From: Chitinophaga pinensis
GTDB taxonomy: Bacteria; Bacteroidota; Bacteroidia; Chitinophagales; Chitinophagaceae
Assembly (NCBI GenBank): GCA_945866165.1
Contig: CAMBGO010000107.1
Span: forward strand, 1 to 7,649
Direction: 5' to 3'
DNA: 7,649 bases
The notes beneath the pieces were generated by a model. That model saw only the letters and a program-made list of their open reading frames with translations. It did no database searches and was not told the DNA's origin. Shown here in pieces: positions 1 through 6,056 of the stretch (the first letter of the stretch is position 1; the number at the start of each line of letters is the position of its first letter). Made by a program: the position numbers and the translations under genes.

Positions 1-358
1 CCTAGGAGAAGCATGGGGAGCACAAATTGATATCAATATTGATACCAAAACACTTGTTACATATAACAATCCAGCCTTGGTTAAAATGATGTTGCCGTCT
101 CTTGAACGTGCCAGTGGCAAAGATAATATTAGTGAGGGACGGTGGACAACAGGTGCCGAAGACTTTTCATACTTTGCAGACAAAGTTCCTTCGTTCTTTT
201 TTAATTTAGGTGGAATGCCAAAGGGAATGGATCCAAGCAAAGCTGCTCCACACCATACACCAGATTTTTATTTAGACGACAGCATGTTAGATACCGGCGT
301 TAAAGCGTTTTGTAATATTGTTTTTGATTATGCAACTTTAAAGTCAGCAAAAAAATGA
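1..358 (+). CDS. M20-family metallopeptidase/amidohydrolase, C-terminal part (5' end outside window)
   Basis: The reading frame is open from base 2 to a TGA at 356-358, so this is the last ~118 codons of a gene that starts before the window; the internal TTG at 77 is not a real start. The fragment matches the C-terminal part of the M20 zinc amidohydrolases (hippurate hydrolase / N-acyl amino acid amidohydrolase type). A GAEDFSYF motif (152-175) is followed by VPSFFFNLGG and then PHHTPDF (248-268), the region that supplies the last metal-binding histidine in this family. A C-terminal helix (GVKAFCNIVFDYA) is typical of family ends. These enzymes hydrolyse N-acyl or peptide bonds. The substrate cannot be told from this fragment, and the dimerisation domain and most metal ligands lie outside the window. 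The gene converges on the PLP-protein gene 56 bp away. Confidence 0.88.
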   Translation, partial: LGEAWGAQIDINIDTKTLVTYNNPALVKMMLPSLERASGKDNISEGRWTTGAEDFSYFADKVPSFFFNLGGMPKGMDPSKAAPHHTPDFYLDDSMLDTGVKAFCNIVFDYATLKSAKK

Positions 359-363
359 TTTTT

Positions 364-421
364 AAACTAGGGTTTGAGGTAATATATTGAACAATCAATA
401 TTATGCCTTGAACCCTAATTT
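364..421. terminator. Bidirectional intrinsic terminator between convergent genes
   Basis: A long imperfect inverted repeat is centred at 392-393. The outer arms are TAGGGTT (368-374) and AACCCTA (411-417). The inner arms are ATATTGA (384-390) and TCAATAT (395-401), closed by the 4-nt loop ACAA. The middle pairs through G-C and G-U pairs with two mismatches (383/402 and 382/403), and AAA/TTT extends the base after one mismatch. On the minus strand the stem is followed by a short T stretch and then seven Ts (351-357 read in reverse). On the + strand the T tract is short. It lies 5 bp after the M20 stop and contains the stop codon of the YggS-type gene in its right arm, as expected for a shared terminator. 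The structure was read by eye and no folding energy was computed. Confidence 0.62.
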
Positions 422-1089
422 CTTGTGCCAAACAACATACTACCAATACGAATCAGTGTGCTACCTGATTCAAGTGCAATTTTATAATCATTACTCATGC
501 CCATTGAAAGAACGTTGAAGTTAGAATTGATTACCCCTTCAATTTTATTTATTTCAGTAAAAATGGATTTCAAATCATGAAATTCAGTTTGAATTTGCTT
601 TTCATCATTTGTAAATGAGGCCATGCCCATTAGACCACATATCTGCACATTTGCATATTTACCTTCTACAAAATATGAATTCGCAGTATCAATAACTTCA
701 GCTTTGTCAAACCCAAACTTTGTTTCCTCCTTTGCAATGTGGACTTGCAAAAGACAGTTTATCTTTTTTTGAAGTTTTGCTCCAACCTTATCAATTTCTT
801 GAAGTAATTTAATGCTATCAACTCCATGAATCAAATGGACAAATGGAGCAATCTGTTTTACTTTATTTGATTGAAGGTGTCCGATAAAGTGCCAACGAAT
901 ATCTTGTGGAAGTTGCTCATGCTTTTTCAATAGTTCCTGAACATAATTCTCACCGAAGTCACGTTGACCGATATTATACAATTCACTTACATCTTCATTA
1001 GGCTTGGTTTTTGACACAGCTACAAGCAATGCATTAGAGCTTGCGGTCAAATTCATTAAACTACGATATGCTTCTACGTTTACACTCAT
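415..1089 (-). CDS. yggS: YggS/PROSC-family pyridoxal 5'-phosphate homeostasis protein
   Basis: This 224-residue protein has the usual length for the single-domain, alanine-racemase-N-like TIM-barrel PLP-binding family (YggS, YlmE, PLPBP). Visible motifs in order are LLVAVSKTKP (21-30) with the expected PLP Schiff-base lysine at K27, FGENYVQE (45-52), WHFIGHLQSNK (66-76), QVHIAKEETKFG (115-126), GLMGMA (152-157), LSMGMSNDY (194-202) and the phosphate-binding end IRIGSMLFG (213-221). Family members bind PLP without known enzymatic activity and buffer the cytosolic vitamin B6 and keto/amino acid pools. The ATG at 1087-1089 fits the normal N-terminus; no Shine-Dalgarno is seen, only an A/T-rich leader. 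It sits last in the minus-strand run, 161 bp after the acyl-CoA dehydrogenase, without the sepF or proC neighbours common in other phyla. I saw no clear promoter in the gap; TAAACTTG (1164-1171, minus strand) is only a one-mismatch -7-like site. The symbol yggS is by family. Confidence 0.93.
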   Translation of the reverse strand: MSVNVEAYRSLMNLTASSNALLVAVSKTKPNEDVSELYNIGQRDFGENYVQELLKKHEQLPQDIRWHFIGHLQSNKVKQIAPFVHLIHGVDSIKLLQEIDKVGAKLQKKINCLLQVHIAKEETKFGFDKAEVIDTANSYFVEGKYANVQICGLMGMASFTNDEKQIQTEFHDLKSIFTEINKIEGVINSNFNVLSMGMSNDYKIALESGSTLIRIGSMLFGTRN

Positions 1090-1176
1090 TATTTTAAAAA
1101 CAATACTTTTGAATAAATTAAATACTTAAGGCGAATCATGAAAAATTAAAGAATATAAAAGAACAAGTTTAAAATC

Positions 1177-1213
1177 AAAATCTAGCATAGATAGTGAAAA
1201 TCTAGATAAATAG
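1177..1213. repeat. Imperfect 17-18 bp direct repeat, two copies
   Basis: AAAATCTAGCATAGATAG (1177-1194) is repeated as AAAATCTAGATAAATAG (1197-1213), with 16 of 18 aligned positions identical after a one-base gap and only two bases between copies. It lies in the non-coding gap between the acyl-CoA dehydrogenase and the YggS-type gene and abuts the heptamer array. It may be a decayed duplication; no function is evident. Confidence 0.55.
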
Positions 1214-1253
1214 ACTTACATCTTATGTCTTATGTCTTATGTCTTCCGTCTTA
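1212..1253 (-). repeat. Heptamer tandem repeat (TAAGACA-type), six units, starting at a stop codon
   Basis: Read on the minus strand from 1253 to 1212, six consecutive 7-mers occur without gaps: TAAGACG, GAAGACA, TAAGACA, TAAGACA, TAAGATG, TAAGTCT. The first unit begins with the TAA stop codon of the acyl-CoA dehydrogenase, so the array is the first sequence of its 3' flank. The two central units are identical and the outer ones carry 1-3 changes, a pattern fitting a slippage-born array decaying at its edges. The 7-bp period is not a multiple of three, and the array ends 122 bp before the YggS-type start. No terminator-like stem is obvious in it. Confidence 0.85.
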
Positions 1254-2405
1254 CTTTAACACAGCCCTTCCAATTACAATGCGCTGTACTTCACTTGTCC
1301 CTTCATAGATCTGCGTAATTTTTGCATCTCGCATCATGCGTTCAACATGATATTCTTTTACGTATCCGTAACCACCATGAACCTGCACTGCCTCAGTTGT
1401 AACCCACATTGCTGTTTCAGAAGCAAAAACCTTGGCCATGGATGAGCTTACGGCGTAATCCATTCCATTGTCTTTTTCCCAAGCAGCCTTAAAACATAAG
1501 ATCCTTGAAGCTTCTATACGTGTTGCCATATCGGCCAGCTTGAATTGTATGGCTTGGTGCTGTCCTATTTCCTTTCCAAAAGCTTTTCTTTCTTTCGCAT
1601 AGGCAACCGAACGTTCAAATGCTCCGGAAGCAATGCCCAATGCTTGAGCTGCAATTCCGATCCTGCCACCAGCGAGTGTTTTCATTGCGAATTGAAATCC
1701 TGCACCATTTTCACCAACTTGATTCTCTTTGGGAACCTTCACATCAATAAATGAAATGCTGTGGGTATCACTTCCCCGAATTCCCATTTTGTTTTCTTTG
1801 GGCCCTACTTTAACACCAGGCCAATTTTTCTCAACTATGAATGTATTGATTCCCTTTGAACCTTTTGAATGATCCGTTTGTGCCATAACCAAATAAACAG
1901 ATGCACTAGAACCATTGGTGATCCAATTCTTTGTACCATTTAATAGATAATAATCTCCCTTGTCCTCTGCATTAGTATGTTGCGATGTAGCATCACTACC
2001 AGCCTCCGGCTCACTTAACAAAAAAGCACCTATATATAATTCACCATTTAACTTTCCTTGCGCCAAAGGTTTTAGGTATTTTTCTTTTTGATCAGCAGTT
2101 CCGTAATGTTCAAGTCCCCAACAAACCAGGCTATTGTTAACACTCATGCAAACACTTGTACTTGCATCCACCTTGCTAATTTCCTCCATCGCAATCACGT
2201 AGCTGATGGTGTCTAAACCAGATCCTCCATAAGCTTCACCAACCATCATACCCAAAAAACCAAGGTCAGCTAGTTGCTTTACCTGCTCAATTGGAAACAA
2301 TTGTTTTTCATCTCTTTCAATAACGCCATCAAGACAACTATTGATTGCAAAATCCCTTGCAGCCTTTCGTATCATCAATTGTTCTTCGGTCAATTTGAAA
2401 TCCAT
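1251..2405 (-). CDS. Acyl-CoA dehydrogenase (short-chain / butyryl-CoA type)
   Basis: This FAD flavoenzyme oxidises acyl-CoA to trans-2-enoyl-CoA and passes electrons to electron-transfer flavoprotein, mainly in fatty acid or branched-chain amino acid breakdown. At 384 residues it has full family length. The N-terminal helical domain (about 1-120) is followed by the beta-domain signature LLSEPEAGSDA (129-139), NGTKNWITNG (156-165) and MGIRGSDTHSISF (207-219). The C-terminal helical domain has GGRIGIAAQALG (246-257), RKAFGKEIGQHQAIQFKLADM (273-293) and the second signature QVHGGYGYVKEY...RDAK (341-362). E368 in QIYEGTSE is the expected catalytic base, in the position used by short/medium-chain and butyryl-CoA enzymes rather than the isovaleryl type. 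Exact chain-length preference cannot be read from sequence. No ETF or thiolase gene is adjacent. The ATG at 2403-2405 gives the normal MDFKLTEEQ start. It lies 110 bp downstream of aguA and may have its own promoter. Confidence 0.95.
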   Translation of the reverse strand: MDFKLTEEQLMIRKAARDFAINSCLDGVIERDEKQLFPIEQVKQLADLGFLGMMVGEAYGGSGLDTISYVIAMEEISKVDASTSVCMSVNNSLVCWGLEHYGTADQKEKYLKPLAQGKLNGELYIGAFLLSEPEAGSDATSQHTNAEDKGDYYLLNGTKNWITNGSSASVYLVMAQTDHSKGSKGINTFIVEKNWPGVKVGPKENKMGIRGSDTHSISFIDVKVPKENQVGENGAGFQFAMKTLAGGRIGIAAQALGIASGAFERSVAYAKERKAFGKEIGQHQAIQFKLADMATRIEASRILCFKAAWEKDNGMDYAVSSSMAKVFASETAMWVTTEAVQVHGGYGYVKEYHVERMMRDAKITQIYEGTSEVQRIVIGRAVLK

Positions 2406-2427
2406 GAAATTGATTTTTGATATTTAC

Positions 2428-2455
2428 CAATATTAGCTAATTCCCTTTAGATCAA
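2428..2455 (-). promoter_or_regulatory. Possible Bacteroidota-type promoter for the acyl-CoA dehydrogenase gene
   Basis: On the minus strand TTG (2455-2453) is separated by 17 bp from TAATATTG (2435-2428), which differs from the TAnnTTTG -7 consensus at one position. The start codon follows 22 bp later, giving a short leader. The 110-bp gap after aguA is long enough for an independent promoter. One-mismatch sites are common in AT-rich DNA, so this is tentative. Confidence 0.28.
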
Positions 2456-2515
2456 GCTTCTTTACTCAATCATAATTCAGAAAAAATATGAATAATAACA
2501 AAAAACATTTCAAAG

Positions 2516-3568
2516 TCAAATAGGCAAGGCTGGTTCCTGCTGACTTAAACAATGAAAGCTACCAAGGCCCCAAATGATATCGGTGGAATCAATGCCAACT
2601 ATTTCACGGTTTGGAAAACAGGTTTCAAGAATATGAATAGCCTTTTCATCTTTAGGTCCTCTGAACGTGGGAACAATAACCTGGTTATTGGCAATATAAA
2701 AATTTGCATAGGATGCCGGTAGTCGCTGGTCTTCCCAAATCACATCATCGGGCATTGGTAATTCAACGATGTTTAATTGCTTTCCATTTAATAACCTCAT
2801 TTTTTTTAACTGATCAAGATTGTGTTGGAGTAAAGGATAATTATCATCGTTAATATTCTCTTCAACAACAGTTACAACAGTATCTTCATTGATGAATCTA
2901 ACCGTATCATCAATATGGCCATCAGTGTCATCGCCTACGATGCCTTCATCAACCCAAAGAACCTGTTCCTGACCATAAAAGTTTATTAGATATTCCTCTA
3001 TCTCTATCTGGGATAAATGAGGATTCCGATTTGGATTTAATAAGCATGCTGTAGAGGTAATAACAGTCCCAGCTCCATTAAAATCGACTGATCCCCCCTC
3101 CATTATTATACCTGGATTGAACACATGCAATCCCAATTTTTTCCCTATCAAAGTTGGTATAACATCATCAAGGTCGAATGGAGGATACTTATTTCCCCAG
3201 GCATTGTAGTCCCAATCTACTATGGCTTTTTTCGACTTGTCATTTTTATTTAAAAGAAAGGCTGGCCCATGGTCTCGGCACCACGCATCATTTGTTGGAT
3301 GGATATGAAAAAAAACATTGGAGAGATCCGCGTTATTTTGAAGCAGTAAATTTCTAACGCTATTCTCCATTGAAGCATCAACAACATTTATATTAACCGA
3401 TTCGAAACGAGAGAGTTTTTTAATAAATTCTATATAAGAAGGGAAAATTGAATCAATCTTCCCTGGCCATGAAGCTTCTTTATGAGGCCAACTTAACCAA
3501 GTGGATTGATGCGGAGCAAATTCAGCAGGAAAATAATAACCTAGCGATTGGGGAGATTCGTTTTTCAT
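2516..3568 (-). CDS. aguA: Agmatine deiminase (agmatine iminohydrolase, PAD-like family)
   Basis: The enzyme converts agmatine to N-carbamoylputrescine and ammonia in the cytoplasm, the first agmatine-specific step of the arginine decarboxylase route to putrescine. The 350-residue protein matches the full guanidino-modifying (pentein) fold. Motifs in order are STWLSWPHKEASWPG (22-36), NDAWCRDHGPAF (93-104), WDYNAWGNKYPPFDLDD (119-135), MEGGSVDFNG (156-165), GDDTDGHIDD (212-221) with the expected active-site histidine H218, and WGLGSFHCLSQQEP (333-346) with the expected nucleophile C340. No signal peptide is present, unlike secreted peptidylarginine deiminases. The neighbouring gene encodes the enzyme for the next step, which strongly supports agmatine as substrate. 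The C-terminal motif reads GLGSFHC, where plant and enterobacterial enzymes, as I recall, read GGGNIHC. The ATG at 3566-3568 lies 48 bp after aguB with no Shine-Dalgarno. Confidence 0.93.
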   Translation of the reverse strand: MKNESPQSLGYYFPAEFAPHQSTWLSWPHKEASWPGKIDSIFPSYIEFIKKLSRFESVNINVVDASMENSVRNLLLQNNADLSNVFFHIHPTNDAWCRDHGPAFLLNKNDKSKKAIVDWDYNAWGNKYPPFDLDDVIPTLIGKKLGLHVFNPGIIMEGGSVDFNGAGTVITSTACLLNPNRNPHLSQIEIEEYLINFYGQEQVLWVDEGIVGDDTDGHIDDTVRFINEDTVVTVVEENINDDNYPLLQHNLDQLKKMRLLNGKQLNIVELPMPDDVIWEDQRLPASYANFYIANNQVIVPTFRGPKDEKAIHILETCFPNREIVGIDSTDIIWGLGSFHCLSQQEPALPI

Positions 3569-3616
3569 TAATAAAATAAAATGGTGGATGCTTTATTACT
3601 AATTACATTAGGTATT

Positions 3617-4486
3617 TCAATCAATATAACGCTTTACAATATCGTCATATGAATCAATTCTTCTATCGCGCATAAAGGGCCAGTGTGTTCTGTATTGATC
3701 AGTTTTTTCAAGATCAATATCAACTACTATTACCTCTTCATTATCGTGTGATGCTTTTGCCAAGAGTGTTCCAAAAGGATTTGAAACAAAAGAACCACCC
3801 CAAAACTTCATTGCACCATGTTGCTCAAGACCTACCCTATTGACACTCACAACATGAACACCATTTGCAATAGCATGACTTCTTTGAATTGTTTGCCATG
3901 CATTATACTGTTCAGTATTGGTTTCTTCTCCTTGCGATGTTGCCCAGCCTATTGCGGTTGGATAAAATAGAATTTCAGCTCCTGCAAGTGCAGTAAGTCT
4001 AGCTGCCTCTGGATACCATTGATCCCAGCAAATAAGTATACCTATGGTTGCGAACTTGGTTTTGAAAACCTTGTATCCCAAATCACCCGGAGTGAAATAA
4101 AATTTTTCAAAATATGCGGGATCATCTGGAATATGCATCTTACGATATTTACCAAGATAGGATCCATCTGCATCAATAACTGCTGTTGTATTATGATATA
4201 TGCCTTGTGCTCTTTTTTCAAATAAGGACGCAATAATAACCACGCCTAAGCTCTTAGCCAAAGATGTCATCCGATCAGTCGACTTTCCCGGAATAGGCTC
4301 GGCCAACTTGAAATTTTCATAATCTTCAACATCACAAAAATATAGGGAGGTAAAAAGTTCTTGCAAGCAGACAATTTGTGCCCCTTTCGATGCTGCATCT
4401 TTTATTCCTGCTTCAGCTTTCAATAAATTTGACTCCAAATCAGAACTACAACTCATTTGAACAAGACCAACTTTAGTAATTGCCAT
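3617..4486 (-). CDS. aguB: N-carbamoylputrescine amidase (nitrilase superfamily)
   Basis: The enzyme hydrolyses N-carbamoylputrescine to putrescine, CO2 and ammonia, the step after agmatine deiminase. The 289-residue protein shows the nitrilase-superfamily catalytic triad: E43 in LQELF (41-45), K116 in KYRKMHIPDD (113-122) and C153 in ILICWDQWYPEAARL (150-164). DDPAYFEKFYFTPGD (121-135) and the IGWATSQGEE stretch (179-188) resemble the AguB branch more than general carbon-nitrogen hydrolases, and the C-terminal end THWPFMRDRRID (267-278) is also typical of it. It is one open frame with no gap or missing residue. It lies 36 bp after bshB1 and 48 bp before aguA, all on the same strand, so cotranscription is likely. 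The start MAITKVGLVQMS fits family N-termini. Adjacency to aguA and the conserved ends make this specific assignment firm. Confidence 0.94.
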   Translation of the reverse strand: MAITKVGLVQMSCSSDLESNLLKAEAGIKDAASKGAQIVCLQELFTSLYFCDVEDYENFKLAEPIPGKSTDRMTSLAKSLGVVIIASLFEKRAQGIYHNTTAVIDADGSYLGKYRKMHIPDDPAYFEKFYFTPGDLGYKVFKTKFATIGILICWDQWYPEAARLTALAGAEILFYPTAIGWATSQGEETNTEQYNAWQTIQRSHAIANGVHVVSVNRVGLEQHGAMKFWGGSFVSNPFGTLLAKASHDNEEVIVVDIDLEKTDQYRTHWPFMRDRRIDSYDDIVKRYID

Positions 4487-4522
4487 ATATTTAAATTGAA
4501 TAGATAAGTTTTTGGAAATTGA

Positions 4523-5260
4523 TTACGTTTCAATCAATACTAAATCTTGTAAATTTCTGACACCAATATTTTTTTGAGTAACAAATCCTTCTGCATACTT
4601 AACGCCAATTCTTTTCCCCATTAAGCGGCACCTTGCAACCAATGCATCAAGAAAATCAGGCGTTGAAATATAAGTTTGGGCACCTTTGTTGCTCTCTGGA
4701 GAAGTATGAAATTGAGTTGAATATGCCTTTATTGCTTCCATACGTTGATCAAACACATCGGAAATATCGACAATGAGGTTTGGCTCATAAAAACGATCTT
4801 GGATATAATGCAAAAGATGTTTGGGTCTCCAACGTTGTTGTGGAATACCATCATCCCCAACTGTTTCAATTTTGGATAAGCCCGCAAAAAAACATGCGTC
4901 TGAAACTAATTTACCTGCACGGCCATGATCTGGATGGCGGTCATCAAGAATATTAGCAAGCACAACTTCGGGCTGGTATTTGCGAATGGCTTTAATTACT
5001 TTTAACTGGTGAGGCTCATCATTAACAAAAAAACCATCGCGCATCCCTAAATTTTCCCGAATGGAAAGTCCCATCACTTTAGAGGCCAATGCAGCCTCTG
5101 ATGCCCTGGTCTCAGCAGTACCACGCGAGCCCAATTCACCTGCGGTGAGATCAATCACCCCGGCTTTATTACCCTTTTTAATTTCATTAATAAGGGTACC
5201 TGAACAACTAAGCTCCATATCATCGGGATGCGCACCAAATGCCAAAACGAATAACTTCAT
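4523..5260 (-). CDS. bshB1: Bacillithiol biosynthesis deacetylase BshB1 (PIG-L/LmbE family)
   Basis: BshB1 removes the acetyl group from N-acetylglucosaminyl-malate to give glucosaminyl-malate, the second step of bacillithiol synthesis, in the cytoplasm. The 245-residue protein starts with the LmbE zinc motif GAHPDDMELSCSGT (9-22), whose H11 and D14 are expected metal ligands and D13 the likely catalytic base. The third expected ligand, H112, is in DDRHPDHGRAG (106-116). Motifs shared with BshB1 proteins rather than generic LmbE proteins are VIDLTAGELGSRGTAE (35-50), RENLGMRDGFFVND (68-81), KLVSDACFFAGL (117-128) and KYAEGF near the end. Other bacillithiol genes (bshA, bshC) are not in the window. 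A perfect -7 promoter element lies 19 bp before the ATG, and aguB and aguA follow closely. The alternative is a deacetylase for a related small molecule, which seems unlikely given the motif set. Confidence 0.9.
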   Translation of the reverse strand: MKLFVLAFGAHPDDMELSCSGTLINEIKKGNKAGVIDLTAGELGSRGTAETRASEAALASKVMGLSIRENLGMRDGFFVNDEPHQLKVIKAIRKYQPEVVLANILDDRHPDHGRAGKLVSDACFFAGLSKIETVGDDGIPQQRWRPKHLLHYIQDRFYEPNLIVDISDVFDQRMEAIKAYSTQFHTSPESNKGAQTYISTPDFLDALVARCRLMGKRIGVKYAEGFVTQKNIGVRNLQDLVLIET

Positions 5261-5279
5261 ATTGGTTCAAATTTCAAAG

Positions 5280-5307
5280 CAAAGATACGTTTTAGCAAGA
5301 AGTGAAA
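5280..5307 (-). promoter_or_regulatory. Putative Bacteroidota promoter for bshB1 (-aguB-aguA)
   Basis: On the minus strand TATCTTTG (5287-5280) matches the Bacteroidota -7 consensus TAnnTTTG at every fixed position. TTTC (5307-5304) lies 16 bp upstream and is a three-of-four match to the -33 TTTG element, with spacing slightly short. Transcription would begin near 5273-5275, leaving a leader of about 15 nt before the bshB1 ATG at 5260. The site lies inside the 70-bp gap after the DUF4294 gene. The -7 match is strong and the -33 match is weak. Confidence 0.5.
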
Positions 5308-5330
5308 GTGGAGAAAAATAAACAGAAAAA

Positions 5331-5942
5331 CTACGATGCATGACCATACATTCGGGCAACTTCATGAACAATCACTTCCATTTCAGCGTCGTCAGAATAT
5401 GGCAGGTATTCCTGTTTTAGACTGCTGCCAAAAAACCACGCTAGGGTTTGCCAAAATTGGGCAGAAAAACCTCCTCTATACTCTTTGATTAGTTCATAAC
5501 ATGTATTGTTAGTCTCTCTGTTAATTAACTTCATCAATATTTTGCCTTGGTAAACTGAAAGATTGGTTAAGGGTTCAGTAAATTCTTTTTTTAGTTCTTT
5601 TTCGCGGGTACTCAAGTATTTTTTTCGTTCCCCTTTGTCTTTAATTTTATTTAGATTCAATGCAACATCATTTATAATCACTGCAGCTTTTTTTGCATAA
5701 GGATATGTAACATAAACCGCATTTCTAAGTCGTGTCCATTTTCTTGACGCATCTCGTTGAGCCCTGCTCATGTGACCGATGACTAACACCCTATCTAATT
5801 GTGCATATGGCAATGTATCCCCATTATATATAATGAACTGAACCAGTAATGTATCATTTGATCCAAATCTGGACTGAGCATTCAATGAAAAAGAAAGCAT
5901 CAGACAAAAAACAAGGAAATATGTAAACTTAAATCCCTTCAT
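5331..5942 (-). CDS. Secreted DUF4294-family protein, function unknown
   Basis: The 203-residue protein has a clear Sec signal peptide: MKGFKFTYF, a hydrophobic core at about 8-20, and a likely signal peptidase I site after NAQ (21-23). Cys13 lies inside the hydrophobic core without a lipobox, so it is not an obvious lipoprotein. The mature part resembles DUF4294, a family I know mainly from Bacteroidota: GDTLPYAQLDRV (41-52), RNAVYVTYPYAKKAA (73-87), a charged helical stretch (about 96-122), YQGKILMKLINRETNNTCYELIKEYRGG (131-158, given as key span) and AQFWQTLAWFFGSSLKQEY (161-179). No catalytic motif is recognisable. It probably acts in the periplasm or at the outer membrane. It lies 114 bp after the ccmF-like gene and 70 bp before bshB1. 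The family assignment is by motif memory; no biochemical role is proposed. Confidence 0.82.
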   Translation of the reverse strand: MKGFKFTYFLVFCLMLSFSLNAQSRFGSNDTLLVQFIIYNGDTLPYAQLDRVLVIGHMSRAQRDASRKWTRLRNAVYVTYPYAKKAAVIINDVALNLNKIKDKGERKKYLSTREKELKKEFTEPLTNLSVYQGKILMKLINRETNNTCYELIKEYRGGFSAQFWQTLAWFFGSSLKQEYLPYSDDAEMEVIVHEVARMYGHAS

Positions 5943-5965
5943 TCAACTGTAAATTAATCAAATTT

Positions 5966-5988
5966 CGATATCTGTAAATATGATATCG
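5966..5988. repeat. Perfect 7-bp inverted repeat (CGATATC...GATATCG)
   Basis: CGATATC (5966-5972) and GATATCG (5982-5988) form perfect arms around a 9-nt spacer, with a possible T-G pair outside. It lies in the 114-bp gap between the ccmF-like gene and the DUF4294 gene, 24 bp upstream of the latter's start codon. No T tract follows on the minus strand, so it is a poor intrinsic terminator; an operator or chance palindrome is possible. The rest of the gap (5943-6056) is AT-rich and shows no consensus -7 element. Confidence 0.35.
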
Positions 5989-6056
5989 GTCTGCCGCATA
6001 TTCTTAACATAATTCTAATAAATAAAAATCGGATTCAATAAGACAAGATATCAATG

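Noticed and set aside
26..37. 12-bp perfect palindrome ATTGATATCAAT
   Set aside because: It is within coding sequence of the M20 gene (encoding an IDIN stretch) and is likely due to AT-rich codon use.
77..79. TTG as a start codon for a small protein
   Set aside because: The frame is open to the left edge and the upstream codons also look like M20 peptidase sequence.
1176..1184. Promoter for yggS at TAGATTTTG (minus strand)
   Set aside because: It has one extra base compared with TAnnTTTG and no -33 element at a suitable distance.
1212..1253. CRISPR array
   Set aside because: The units are 7 bp with no spacers and no cas genes nearby; it is a simple tandem repeat.
1545..1754. 69-codon + strand reading frame
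   Set aside because: It lies wholly antisense inside the acyl-CoA dehydrogenase gene and its product has no recognisable motif; a shadow frame.
4019..4233. Overlapping short frames on both strands (68 and 63 codons)
   Set aside because: Both lie inside aguB, whose catalytic residues show the true frame; low-complexity products.
5061..5321. 86-codon + strand frame
   Set aside because: It is antisense to the start of bshB1 and its promoter region; its composition reads as a shadow of the zinc-motif region.
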